A DNA stretch of 32,905 bases from CALGLS01 sp047626155. Lineage in GTDB: Bacteria > Bacteroidota > Bacteroidia > Chitinophagales > Saprospiraceae. The stretch covers positions 1-32,905 of the forward strand of contig JBLHRR010000048.1 in assembly GCA_047626155.1 (NCBI GenBank), read 5' to 3'. This document shows, piece by piece, positions 7,814 to 15,056 of the stretch; the first letter of the stretch is position 1; each line of letters opens with the position of its first letter. Made by a program: the position numbers and the translations under genes. A model generated the notes under the pieces. That model was not told the origin of the DNA and made no database searches. It saw only the letters and a list, made by a program, of their open reading frames with translations.

Positions 7814-8929
7814 ATCATCTCCTGTATCATCCTCTGGTTGGAACTGGAAAAAATCCGTATCTAAATTTTCCTGCTTTATCGAATGTTGACTAAGGTCCAA
7901 GTTTTCTAGATCTAAAAGTCCATCCAGGATCGCATAGTAGTTTCGAATATAATCATAAAAAGTACTTAGCTGTTTTAAAATTCCATTGATGCCTTGTAAG
8001 CTGTTGAGGAAATAACGCAAGGCTAATAGATAGCCAATCAAGAGTGCCCAAGACGCATTTCCAAATAGGGTTAGGTGACCAATGATTAGCAATAAAAAGG
8101 TAGTAATAACAGCAATCAATATTTTAATAATAAATTGATTTTGCGCATTATTGAGTAACCAGGTATAGAAGGCTGAAAAATAATTGGAAGCACTGTCGTT
8201 GGATACTAAGGTATCGCTTGGGATAGGTTTTGCCAATGCACTGGCCAACTCTCTTACATAAGGCTTGATGTATTTTTCTTTTCGATTGGTCTCTTTCACA
8301 ACAGACTTAGAAACCTTCCAAATGAAAAAGAATCCAATAAGCATTAACAAAACAACCAGGAGCGTGAAGCTAAAAGCCAGATAAAACATAAAGATCATGC
8401 TGATTGCCAGCTTGGCAATAGGGATAATAGATCGGACTATTGAATAAAGTGCTCGACCATAAAATTTAGTATCCTTTATCAATGATTTCTTAATGTTGTA
8501 GGCAGAAAGAATTGGACTGTCCTGATAGTTTAATAAAGCCGATTTAGAGACGACTGATTCATATAAACGTTTGACACAACTGACCTCAAATAATCGATTG
8601 ATTGCGATCAAACGCTTTTGAAAAAGATATTCTAAACTCCCACTTCCTAAAAACAAAAAGCCCACTGTAATAGCAATAATGATGAGTAAGGACTGAGACT
8701 GTCGGGGCTCAAAGGTGTATTCTGAAATTGAAAAAGCCCGATTGTTTTCTACCAAATCAACGTAGTAATACAATACAGCAAAGGCTCCAAAATTAGCCAA
8801 GACGGACAAAATCTGAAAGACAACGATCCACCGAATCTGACCGCGATAAGGACGAATCGCATCTTGCCTCACTCGTGAAGCAAGCTGAAGAACGGTTGTT
8901 GATTTTATTTTTTCCAAAAAGGAAGCCAT
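7796..8929 (-). CDS. ABC-exporter-like transmembrane protein lacking an ATPase domain
   Basis: A 377-residue membrane protein with about five or six transmembrane segments (roughly residues 33-56, 81-97, 166-188, 189-206, 265-288 and 290-306) and loop spacing like the membrane half of type IV ABC exporters. After the last helix there are only about 65 acidic residues (EDDTGDDLVDEF at the end). No Walker A, signature or Walker B motif is present, so it cannot hydrolyse ATP by itself. It may pair with an ATPase encoded elsewhere, act as an assembly factor, or be a remnant. It is downstream of the GT2 gene on the minus strand and overlaps it by 25 nt, so the two are co-translated. Its 3' end overlaps the convergent SGNH gene by 18 nt. 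Assignment rests on overall topology, not on a diagnostic motif. Confidence 0.55.
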   Translation of the reverse strand: MASFLEKIKSTTVLQLASRVRQDAIRPYRGQIRWIVVFQILSVLANFGAFAVLYYYVDLVENNRAFSISEYTFEPRQSQSLLIIIAITVGFLFLGSGSLEYLFQKRLIAINRLFEVSCVKRLYESVVSKSALLNYQDSPILSAYNIKKSLIKDTKFYGRALYSIVRSIIPIAKLAISMIFMFYLAFSFTLLVVLLMLIGFFFIWKVSKSVVKETNRKEKYIKPYVRELASALAKPIPSDTLVSNDSASNYFSAFYTWLLNNAQNQFIIKILIAVITTFLLLIIGHLTLFGNASWALLIGYLLALRYFLNSLQGINGILKQLSTFYDYIRNYYAILDGLLDLENLDLSQHSIKQENLDTDFFQFQPEDDTGDDLVDEF

Positions 8930-10155
8930 GAGACGATGCTTTTTATTGGTTTGACAATGGCATTCCCCAACTTCCAGCTTTGTGTATTTTTTAAAGTTTG
9001 GACCTCTTTGGTTATTTCTTCGTGATGTATACGTTTTGCTTCGGAAAGTGCGTCGCTGGTTATTTTCATTTTTTTGAAAACCATGTTTAGCAATTGTTGC
9101 TGATACACGAATAGTTGTTTTGTATGATCGCTAAGAGGCGTCGTAGAATTTATTTGCTGATCAAGCAATTCATTTGTATACTTCAAATAAGTAGCAGAAG
9201 TTTCAAGAAACGACTGTTCCACTAATTGGATGCTGTTGGTTAATTGTTGAATAGAGGCCTTAGATGTAGATAGGATTTTGTTTTCATGAAGCGCGTCTAG
9301 TATCTTTTTATAAGCAGCTGAATTTCTGTTATAGTTTTCTTCTGTCACGGCTTTCTCGACAAAAGCCTTAAAATCTGACCTGAATTTATAATGGTATAAA
9401 GCGACGGAAAAATCAGCGACCTTGCATGGATATAATCGATGAATGCTTTCCCAATTCCAATCGGCCGAATAACGAACTAAAGGGAATTTGCTCAATAAAA
9501 TATTATCCAATCCAAACCACTGCTTACGAATACCGCCACGATAAATCGAAATATTATAATTGCTCCAATCGTTTTGTTGAATCGCCTCAGCAAGCTGATG
9601 TTTACTAATAGCAGATACATCGTAATAAGTATGATTTTTTAAGAAATCTTGGGTCTGACCTGCATCATCATCAAGTGGTAGGTCCTTAGGGAAAAGATCC
9701 AGCATTTGGCCAACCACAGCCTTGTACTGATGTTCATCCAGATAATCGATCAAAGCGGGGAGTGGCATAAACTCAGAAAACGGGTAATCAAAAAATTCAT
9801 CTATATCCACCACCAAACTCCAACAATTCATGCCATACTGCCGTAATAAAAAATGGAAGAAGGCAACCTTATACTTCTTATAGGGCAAGGTCGTCGTCAA
9901 TACGGTAACTTGCTCGAACTGTTTAGCCAATTCCACCGTATTGTCGTCTGAACCATTATCTAAAAAAAACAAATGACGTACACCAAGCTTTAGATAGTAT
10001 TGGACAAAAGGAACCATGTATTCGGCCCCATTTCGAACTCTTACGAGTACAATGACATCCTTTGAGGTGAATGACAGATCATTCGGCCCGAAGAGCTTCT
10101 TTGCATCCTGTTGAATAATACGCCAGTCTTCATTTTGGCTGTTGATCACTTGCAT
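8905..10155 (-). CDS. GT2-like glycosyltransferase
   Basis: A 416-residue protein. Residues 34-125 form a GT-A nucleotide-sugar domain: VLVRVRNGAEYMVPFVQYYLKLG, then FFLDNGSDDNTVEL and VVDIDEFFDYP, where Asp117-Ile-Asp119 is the metal-binding DxD-type motif. This layout fits the Glyco_tranf_2_4 subgroup of family 2. The C-terminal part (about 285-400) is helical and may be coiled coil, ending in SWKLGNAIVKPIKSIVSWLPFWKK. A SWxLG-type basic tail is frequent in bacterial surface-glycan glycosyltransferases and may bind the membrane. It is the first gene of a two-gene minus-strand operon. The 301-nt gap upstream should carry its promoter; TAATTTTA directly before the start is only a 7/8 match to a -7 box. 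The donor sugar cannot be told from the sequence. Confidence 0.83.
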   Translation of the reverse strand: MQVINSQNEDWRIIQQDAKKLFGPNDLSFTSKDVIVLVRVRNGAEYMVPFVQYYLKLGVRHLFFLDNGSDDNTVELAKQFEQVTVLTTTLPYKKYKVAFFHFLLRQYGMNCWSLVVDIDEFFDYPFSEFMPLPALIDYLDEHQYKAVVGQMLDLFPKDLPLDDDAGQTQDFLKNHTYYDVSAISKHQLAEAIQQNDWSNYNISIYRGGIRKQWFGLDNILLSKFPLVRYSADWNWESIHRLYPCKVADFSVALYHYKFRSDFKAFVEKAVTEENYNRNSAAYKKILDALHENKILSTSKASIQQLTNSIQLVEQSFLETSATYLKYTNELLDQQINSTTPLSDHTKQLFVYQQQLLNMVFKKMKITSDALSEAKRIHHEEITKEVQTLKNTQSWKLGNAIVKPIKSIVSWLPFWKK

Positions 10156-10456
10156 GTGCTAAAATTACGAATTCTAATCTAGAAGTTGTGTTAGGTTTTG
10201 TAGAGAGATTGATTGTAAGTGCTTGGTTTTCAAGTCGAAGTTCCTTTCTTTTTCCAAAACTACGGGAAACAGAAATAGCTGAAGAATTGAGAATCAATGA
10301 CTTGTAATCAAGCCTCTAGAATAACCTAATGCAACTTCTTTGCGATGCGTTGAAGTTTTTAAACAACGTCATTAATTATTATTATCTAATACAGTAAAAG
10401 AACAGATTATTTTGGATATTACATCTGTACGAGCTTCTCAAATTTAAAAATGAAAT
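10156..10456. other. Divergent intergenic region
   Basis: This 301-nt stretch separates the minus-strand GT2 gene from the plus-strand methyltransferase and should hold both promoters. I find only imperfect -7 boxes: TACATCTG at 10420-10427 on the plus strand and TAATTTTA just before the GT2 start on the minus strand. An imperfect repeat AACTTC ... GAAGTT lies near 10331-10360. No gene of useful length is seen. Confidence 0.45.
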
Positions 10457-11242
10457 ATGTTTGGAAAAAGATATAGCTTTCGTCAGTTACTGAAATATCG
10501 CTGCTTGAAGAAGGACATGCTCAAGGAATTTCGCGATTGGAGTAAGGGTAATCCTCAGAAAAATTTTGGTGCTTTTTATGTGGAGAGAGAGGCTGTTAAG
10601 GCAAAAGACCAGACTTCTGAACACGTTTCCTTAGGGACTAATCTAAACACCGGGGACTTCAAGAAAGCTGGACTCGATAAGTATGAGAAACTTAAAAATT
10701 GGGGTTTGCGGGAGCGTCATGTTTGTGTAGACTACGGTTGTGGGAGCTTAAGGATTGGGCAGCACGTGATCAAGGCTTTAGCACCAGGACATTATTATGG
10801 ATTGGACATTACAGATCAGTTTTTCAATATCGGAAAAGAGATGTTAGGGCAGGAATTGATTCAACAGAAAAAGCCACAGCTTTCTATTATTGGTGATAGT
10901 GTGCTTGATACGATCGCCAATCGTGGAGTGGATTATATTTTTAGTAATGGTGTGTTGATTCATGTTCCTCCATTTGAGTTGACAAATTATTTTACTAAGA
11001 TATTAAGTCTACTCGGGCCCACAACCAAATTGTATATAGGAATGGCTTCCTATAAAGAGAACTTACAAATTAGTCCCATGAGTTGGGCATATACTCAAAG
11101 TCATATTCAGCAACAGATACTTAGTATTGATGCTCAATTGAATATTGAATTTTTGAATTTTCAAGATTATTCAAAATCAACTATTTTAGGAACCAAGGTA
11201 ATTCGTAGAGGTACTATCTTCATTTCTAGAAAACCTGCTTAG
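10457..11242 (+). CDS. Class I SAM-dependent methyltransferase
   Basis: A 261-residue protein with a SAM-binding Rossmann core from about residue 88. Motif I is CVDYGCGSLRIG (residues 90-101), followed by YYGLDITDQF with the acidic residue that binds the ribose, then DYIFSNGVLIHVPP as the motif IV region. The first 85 residues are a basic N-terminal extension without recognised motifs. The core closely resembles the C-terminal domain of the fusion protein at 19400-20902 (DVGCGILRLG, then YCGMDPIEEYIKVAKRYM), so the two are probably paralogues. A role in O- or N-methylation of a sugar or acyl part of the product is likely; the target is unknown. A nearby ATG at 10450 leads only to a short peptide, so 10457 is used. 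Eleven nt separate it from the next sulfotransferase. Confidence 0.82.
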   Translation: MFGKRYSFRQLLKYRCLKKDMLKEFRDWSKGNPQKNFGAFYVEREAVKAKDQTSEHVSLGTNLNTGDFKKAGLDKYEKLKNWGLRERHVCVDYGCGSLRIGQHVIKALAPGHYYGLDITDQFFNIGKEMLGQELIQQKKPQLSIIGDSVLDTIANRGVDYIFSNGVLIHVPPFELTNYFTKILSLLGPTTKLYIGMASYKENLQISPMSWAYTQSHIQQQILSIDAQLNIEFLNFQDYSKSTILGTKVIRRGTIFISRKPA

Positions 11243-11253
11243 ACTATTCCTTA

Positions 11254-12150
11254 ATGCCAAAAAATAAAATCATCTACTTAGTTGGACTCGATCGGTCTGG
11301 TTCTACCATTACCGGCGCTTTGTTGGGGATGCAGGAGTCGATTGCTCATTTTGGAGAGTTGCAATTTCATGCTAAGGCAGTACTAGAGAATCGTATAGTT
11401 AGTGGTGATCAAAGGATTGGTGAAATGCCTTATTGGCAATCAATCCATGCTTTGTTGACTAAGGAATTGGGGGCAGATGTTTTTGAGCAGCAAATAAAAT
11501 TGAAAGACAAATACGAACGCTGGCGAAACCTACCGCTGTTGCTTTTTCATTTTATAACTAAAAACCAACAACTAGCTGCTTACTGGAAATACAATAGATT
11601 GTTGATAGATGCTTTGTTGGAGCAAGAAAACAAAACCTGGATTTGCGATTCTTCGAAAAATATGATTCGCCGATTTGCATTAGGACTATCCGGAGATTTT
11701 GATTTAAAAACGATTCTACTGATTCGGGATGCAAGAGCTTATTGTTGGTCCAAACAAAAAAGAGCAGAGGCTGATCAAGAAAAATATAACCTAAAACGAA
11801 CCAGTTTAAAGTGGCTGCTAAATAATACACTCTTTGTTTTTATATCTTTTTGGGCATCATTCTTAAAAATCCGATTTGAAGAATTAGGTGATCATCCTGA
11901 TCTTGCATTAGAAAAGATTGGAACAAAAATAGGCCTCGATTTTTCGCAAGTAAAAAAAATAATAATTCACAAATATCCTATCAAATTAGGAAATATAATA
12001 GCAGGAAGTCATTCAGTTAGGAAGCTTTTAGAATCAGATTTTCGATCAGATGTTTCCTGGGAAACCAAGCTTACAAATAAAGATAAAAGAGTAATTTTGT
12101 TGCTGACTGGATGGTTGATGAAGTTGGTTGGCTATCGTGTAAACGAGTAA
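11254..12150 (+). CDS. Sulfotransferase family protein (1 of 4)
   Basis: A 298-residue PAPS-dependent sulfotransferase. The 5'-phosphosulfate loop is YLVGLDRSGSTITGALL (residues 8-24), the RSGST form found in carbohydrate-type bacterial sulfotransferases. ICDSSKNMIRR follows at 130-140, and ILLIRDARAYCWS (154-166, with Arg158 and Ser166) is the 3'-phosphate-binding block. It would transfer sulfate from PAPS to a hydroxyl or amine of a glycan or small molecule in the cytoplasm. The DSSK block is shared with the minus-strand sulfotransferase at 13018-13872, so those two may be related. It follows the methyltransferase by 11 nt and is probably cotranscribed. The downstream 99 nt hold an imperfect inverted repeat but no clear terminator. 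Confidence 0.82.
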   Translation: MPKNKIIYLVGLDRSGSTITGALLGMQESIAHFGELQFHAKAVLENRIVSGDQRIGEMPYWQSIHALLTKELGADVFEQQIKLKDKYERWRNLPLLLFHFITKNQQLAAYWKYNRLLIDALLEQENKTWICDSSKNMIRRFALGLSGDFDLKTILLIRDARAYCWSKQKRAEADQEKYNLKRTSLKWLLNNTLFVFISFWASFLKIRFEELGDHPDLALEKIGTKIGLDFSQVKKIIIHKYPIKLGNIIAGSHSVRKLLESDFRSDVSWETKLTNKDKRVILLLTGWLMKLVGYRVNE

Positions 12151-12249
12151 TAGTTTTTGCTTTGAAAACAGCGTACCCCTAGGAGGGTATCAAGTCAGAC
12201 AGGCGCATTTTCATTACCCTCTTAAGTAATTAATAGATAGTAAGACTAT

Positions 12250-13047
12250 ATGAAAAAAAAATCACAGGTTGCATTTGCTCTAGGCACCGGTCGTTGCGGT
12301 ACCAACTTTCTATATGAGTTGATTGATCGATCAAAGAACACGGTCGCTTATCATGAGCAGAATCCACTCAGTGATGCCTTCATTCGCTATGCCTCCTGGT
12401 ATCAATTGCCAATTGACTTGAGTTCTTGTTGGGATCAGAAAAGTCAAATCATACGTGAAGCACATCAAAAAGGAAAAGACTACTTCGAATCAAGCGCTTA
12501 TCTTTCATTGAGTATTCCCAAACTATATACAGAACACGATGCCCGTTTTATTCTTTTAATCCGGCATCCCAGAGCCGTTGTCCAATCTTATTTTACAAAA
12601 GGCTGGTATGAAGTTCCGATGATACGAAATGCACCAGAATTGCCTCCGGCTATACAACCTGAGCTAGAAAAACCTCATCATTATTTCAGTCGAATTGTAG
12701 CTTATGGAAATGAAGGACAAACTTGGAGTCATCTATCTCGAGTAGGCAAGCTAGCTTGGTTTTGGAAGACAATCAATTCAGCAGTAATAGCGAAATTTCA
12801 AGCGTTGCCAGAAGAACAATATAGAATCATTCGATTAGAAGATTTTACTTATGAAGTATATCAAGAGGTAGCTTCGTTTTTAAACGTGGAATCGCTATTG
12901 ACTGAAAGAGCCTTTAATAAAATTGCAGACAGCAAACCCAATAAAAGTAAAAAGAAACAATCTAGTATTGCCTGGACGGAGGAGGAGGAAGAGGAATTTA
13001 GGGAATACGTGGGTGAGCTATCGGCCAAATTTAAATATGAACTTTAA
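12250..13047 (+). CDS. Sulfotransferase family protein (2 of 4)
   Basis: A 265-residue sulfotransferase. The 5'-PSB loop is ALGTGRCGTNFLYELI (residues 10-25) and the 3'-PB block is ILLIRHPRAVVQSYF (101-115), with Arg105 and Ser113. Between them YHEQNP and FIRYASWYQLP are probably substrate-facing. A lysine-rich then glutamate-rich tail (KPNKSKKKQ, then EEEEEEF, near 230-250) is a local low-complexity stretch. The gene stands 99 nt after the previous one, so it may have its own promoter. Its 3' end overlaps the convergent minus-strand sulfotransferase by 30 nt. Substrate unknown; the glycosyltransferase neighbours suggest a sugar hydroxyl. Confidence 0.8.
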   Translation: MKKKSQVAFALGTGRCGTNFLYELIDRSKNTVAYHEQNPLSDAFIRYASWYQLPIDLSSCWDQKSQIIREAHQKGKDYFESSAYLSLSIPKLYTEHDARFILLIRHPRAVVQSYFTKGWYEVPMIRNAPELPPAIQPELEKPHHYFSRIVAYGNEGQTWSHLSRVGKLAWFWKTINSAVIAKFQALPEEQYRIIRLEDFTYEVYQEVASFLNVESLLTERAFNKIADSKPNKSKKKQSSIAWTEEEEEEFREYVGELSAKFKYEL

Positions 13048-13872
13048 TGCCGATATACCTTTGTACAAACCAAATTGCAAACTATTAGGTAACTTACTTA
13101 TCAAGGCAAACCCACCAATCACAGCTTTCTTAAACCAACTCAACTCTCGTTTCCAGGCATAATCTATCTTAAGCGAGCTTTCTTTCTGATAGCGCATCGG
13201 ATTACCACCAATATAATGACTATCGGCTGTTGCCCAATTTAATTGATCTGCTTCAAATGAGAGTGATAGTGCTTCCATCAATTGTGATAACTGTGCTTCT
13301 GGCTCACTAACCAATGCTTCGTATTGTAAATTAGGAAAGTTGTTCCCCGCAGTTTCGAAAAGTTTTTGATAGTAGTACCAATAATTAAAAGTTTGTTGCC
13401 ACCAATTTTTTTGATACTTAATTGCAGAATTAACCACGCCGTATATCGATCGTTGCAATCGAATAGGAGTGACCTCAAATCCAGCTTGTTGCAATCGCTC
13501 CAGTCGATTCCAATTTTTAGAAGAATCTACAATTATGTTTTGCTCGCTTATCTTTTCAATGGCTTTAAAAAAAGCATGATTATGTTGTTGGAAAACAAGA
13601 TCATCATCAGCATCTAAATCCAATTTTCCTAATGAGAGCTTATGGTTGTTTGTTAATTCTAGTTCAATTTCTTTCCAGAAATCGCAATTCTTCAATGGCT
13701 CAACACCACAAGTACATTGGCGTTTTTCTAAAAGATCAGCCCTTGGGATTTGTCTACCCAAAACCTGATGCTCTCCCACACTGATCAGTTGACTATGCGA
13801 ATTCAATAATCGCGACAGCAAAGTAGATCCACTGTAAGAAGGGCTGGCGATATAAATGATTTTGATATTCAA
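13018..13872 (-). CDS. Sulfotransferase family protein (3 of 4)
   Basis: A 284-residue sulfotransferase on the minus strand. The N-terminal YIASPSYSGSTLLSRLLNSH (residues 7-26) is a clear 5'-PSB loop. A Cys cluster follows (Cys53, Cys55, Cys63 in QCTCGVEPLKNCDFW), seen in a subset of bacterial sulfotransferases and perhaps structural. IIVDSSKNWNRL (113-124) resembles the DSSK block of the protein at 11254. The 3'-PB block is weak: PIRLQRSIYGVVNSA (137-150) has RLQR where RDPR is usual, but keeps the Arg and Ser (Arg138, Ser149). It probably still binds PAPS. It lies 17 nt behind the GT4 gene in the same direction, so they form an operon. Its end overlaps the sulfotransferase at 12250 by 30 nt. 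Confidence 0.78.
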   Translation of the reverse strand: MNIKIIYIASPSYSGSTLLSRLLNSHSQLISVGEHQVLGRQIPRADLLEKRQCTCGVEPLKNCDFWKEIELELTNNHKLSLGKLDLDADDDLVFQQHNHAFFKAIEKISEQNIIVDSSKNWNRLERLQQAGFEVTPIRLQRSIYGVVNSAIKYQKNWWQQTFNYWYYYQKLFETAGNNFPNLQYEALVSEPEAQLSQLMEALSLSFEADQLNWATADSHYIGGNPMRYQKESSLKIDYAWKRELSWFKKAVIGGFALISKLPNSLQFGLYKGISALKFIFKFGR

Positions 13873-13889
13873 TGTGGTAGAAAAATAAA

Positions 13890-15014
13890 TTATAATGTTT
13901 TGAAATAGTCTAAGTATTCCTGAACGCCATTAGTGTGATTAAAGCGTTTGGTTATTTCACCAAAGTCCAAACTGTGATCTGGATTGATCAGGCGCTGAGT
14001 TATCGCAGCTGCCATAGAATTGTGATCTTCCATGGCCACCAAACTTCCGTATGCTCCATTTTGCAAAATTTCCAATGGCCCATGTGGACAATCTGTACTC
14101 ACGACCTGACATTCGCAAGCCAAGGCCTGAATCAATGCGCCTGGCAAACCTTCAAATTTGGAAGAAAGCACAAACACATCTGCTCGCTTTAAAAAAGCAA
14201 AAGGATTTCTCTGAAAGTCAATATAATAAATGCTGTCTTGAACGTCTAACTGTTTTGCCAACGTTATCATTGATTGATAGTAACTGGAATTAGCACTACG
14301 ATCACCAAGAATAACCAATCGACAATTGTTGGTTTTTTTTACTTGCGCAAAAGCCTTGATCAAGGTAGCAAAATCTTTTTGCGGTACCACTCTCCCTATC
14401 GCTAAGATGATTTTCTCTTCCGTTTTCATTGCAGGATGATCGACAGGAGATTGAGCCATTCGGTATAAGTCATCATTGACGACGGGGTTGTAGATCGTTC
14501 GGATCTTTTGGTTTGGCAAGCTGTAAAATTGAGTCATTTCCTTTTTGAGTCCTTCAGAAACACTCACGTATCCTTGAGCAAATGGGTAGGCAAATCGAGG
14601 TAGGTGACCAAAATAAAATTTAACTCCTCGGCCTTTTCGCACCTTTAACTTTTGTGTTGGGGAGTTTGCTTCGCGCAAAACGATTTTGGTTTTTGCAGAA
14701 CTAATTTTACCTGCAAGAGCTGCCATCGTATTTACCGGCTGAAGGGTAGATAGCAATATGTCTGGTTGATGTTTATTCAGATACTTGACGACTGGTGGTA
14801 AGAGCTTTTTGATACGTTTGTTAAAAACAAAAATATTTAAATCCTTACCAAGCATATCTTGATAGGGCCCTTCCATTAACCCCAGCAGAAAGTCAACCTG
14901 AATTCCTTGTTTCGCCCATGCATTAGCGAGCGTAAGCATTACACGTTCTGCTCCACCACCGTGAAGGCCATAGAGTAATAGTGCAATTTTGTTTATTTTG
15001 GCAGTTCTATTCAT
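13890..15014 (-). CDS. GT4-family glycosyltransferase (GT-B fold)
   Basis: A 374-residue retaining glycosyltransferase. The N-terminal domain opens with LLYGLHGGGAERVMLTLANAW (acceptor side, GGGAER at 19-24). The C-terminal nucleotide-sugar domain has AIGRVVPQKDF (205-215) and SSKFEGLPGALIQALAC (284-300). In the usual E-x7-E motif the first Glu is Glu288 and the second position is Gln296; as I recall, a LIQALAC form is common in the group related to PglJ/PglH-type N-acetylhexosamine transferases, so it need not mean loss of activity. STDCPHGPLEIL follows. It likely extends a lipid-linked glycan on the cytoplasmic face. Only 42 nt separate it from the divergent amidotransferase start, and a -7-like box TACATTTG lies on its strand at 15032-15025, leaving an almost leaderless message. 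Confidence 0.87.
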   Translation of the reverse strand: MNRTAKINKIALLLYGLHGGGAERVMLTLANAWAKQGIQVDFLLGLMEGPYQDMLGKDLNIFVFNKRIKKLLPPVVKYLNKHQPDILLSTLQPVNTMAALAGKISSAKTKIVLREANSPTQKLKVRKGRGVKFYFGHLPRFAYPFAQGYVSVSEGLKKEMTQFYSLPNQKIRTIYNPVVNDDLYRMAQSPVDHPAMKTEEKIILAIGRVVPQKDFATLIKAFAQVKKTNNCRLVILGDRSANSSYYQSMITLAKQLDVQDSIYYIDFQRNPFAFLKRADVFVLSSKFEGLPGALIQALACECQVVSTDCPHGPLEILQNGAYGSLVAMEDHNSMAAAITQRLINPDHSLDFGEITKRFNHTNGVQEYLDYFKTL

Positions 15015-15015
15015 G

Positions 15016-15032
15016 TAGATTTGTCAAATGTA
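15016..15032. promoter_or_regulatory. Paired, face-to-face -7 boxes in a divergent promoter
   Basis: Two perfect TAnnTTTG boxes sit one nucleotide apart on opposite strands: TAGATTTG on the plus strand (15016-15023) and TACATTTG on the minus strand (15032-15025). Together they form a 17-nt quasi-palindrome around 15024. The plus box would start transcription near 15030, 27 nt before the amidotransferase ATG; the minus box near 15018, only about 4 nt before the GT4 ATG. No good -33 box is at ideal spacing: TTTG at 14997-15000 is 15 nt from the plus box and TTTG at 14988-14991 is 24 nt away. Alternatively the palindrome is an operator. Confidence 0.45.
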
Positions 15033-15056
15033 ACCACTAGAAATAGAATTCTCATT

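Noticed and set aside
12160..12230. Terminator between the sulfotransferases at 11254 and 12250
   Set aside because: TACCC/GGGTA and GAGGGTA/TACCCTC repeats can pair, but neither is followed by a T-run and the longer one has a large loop.
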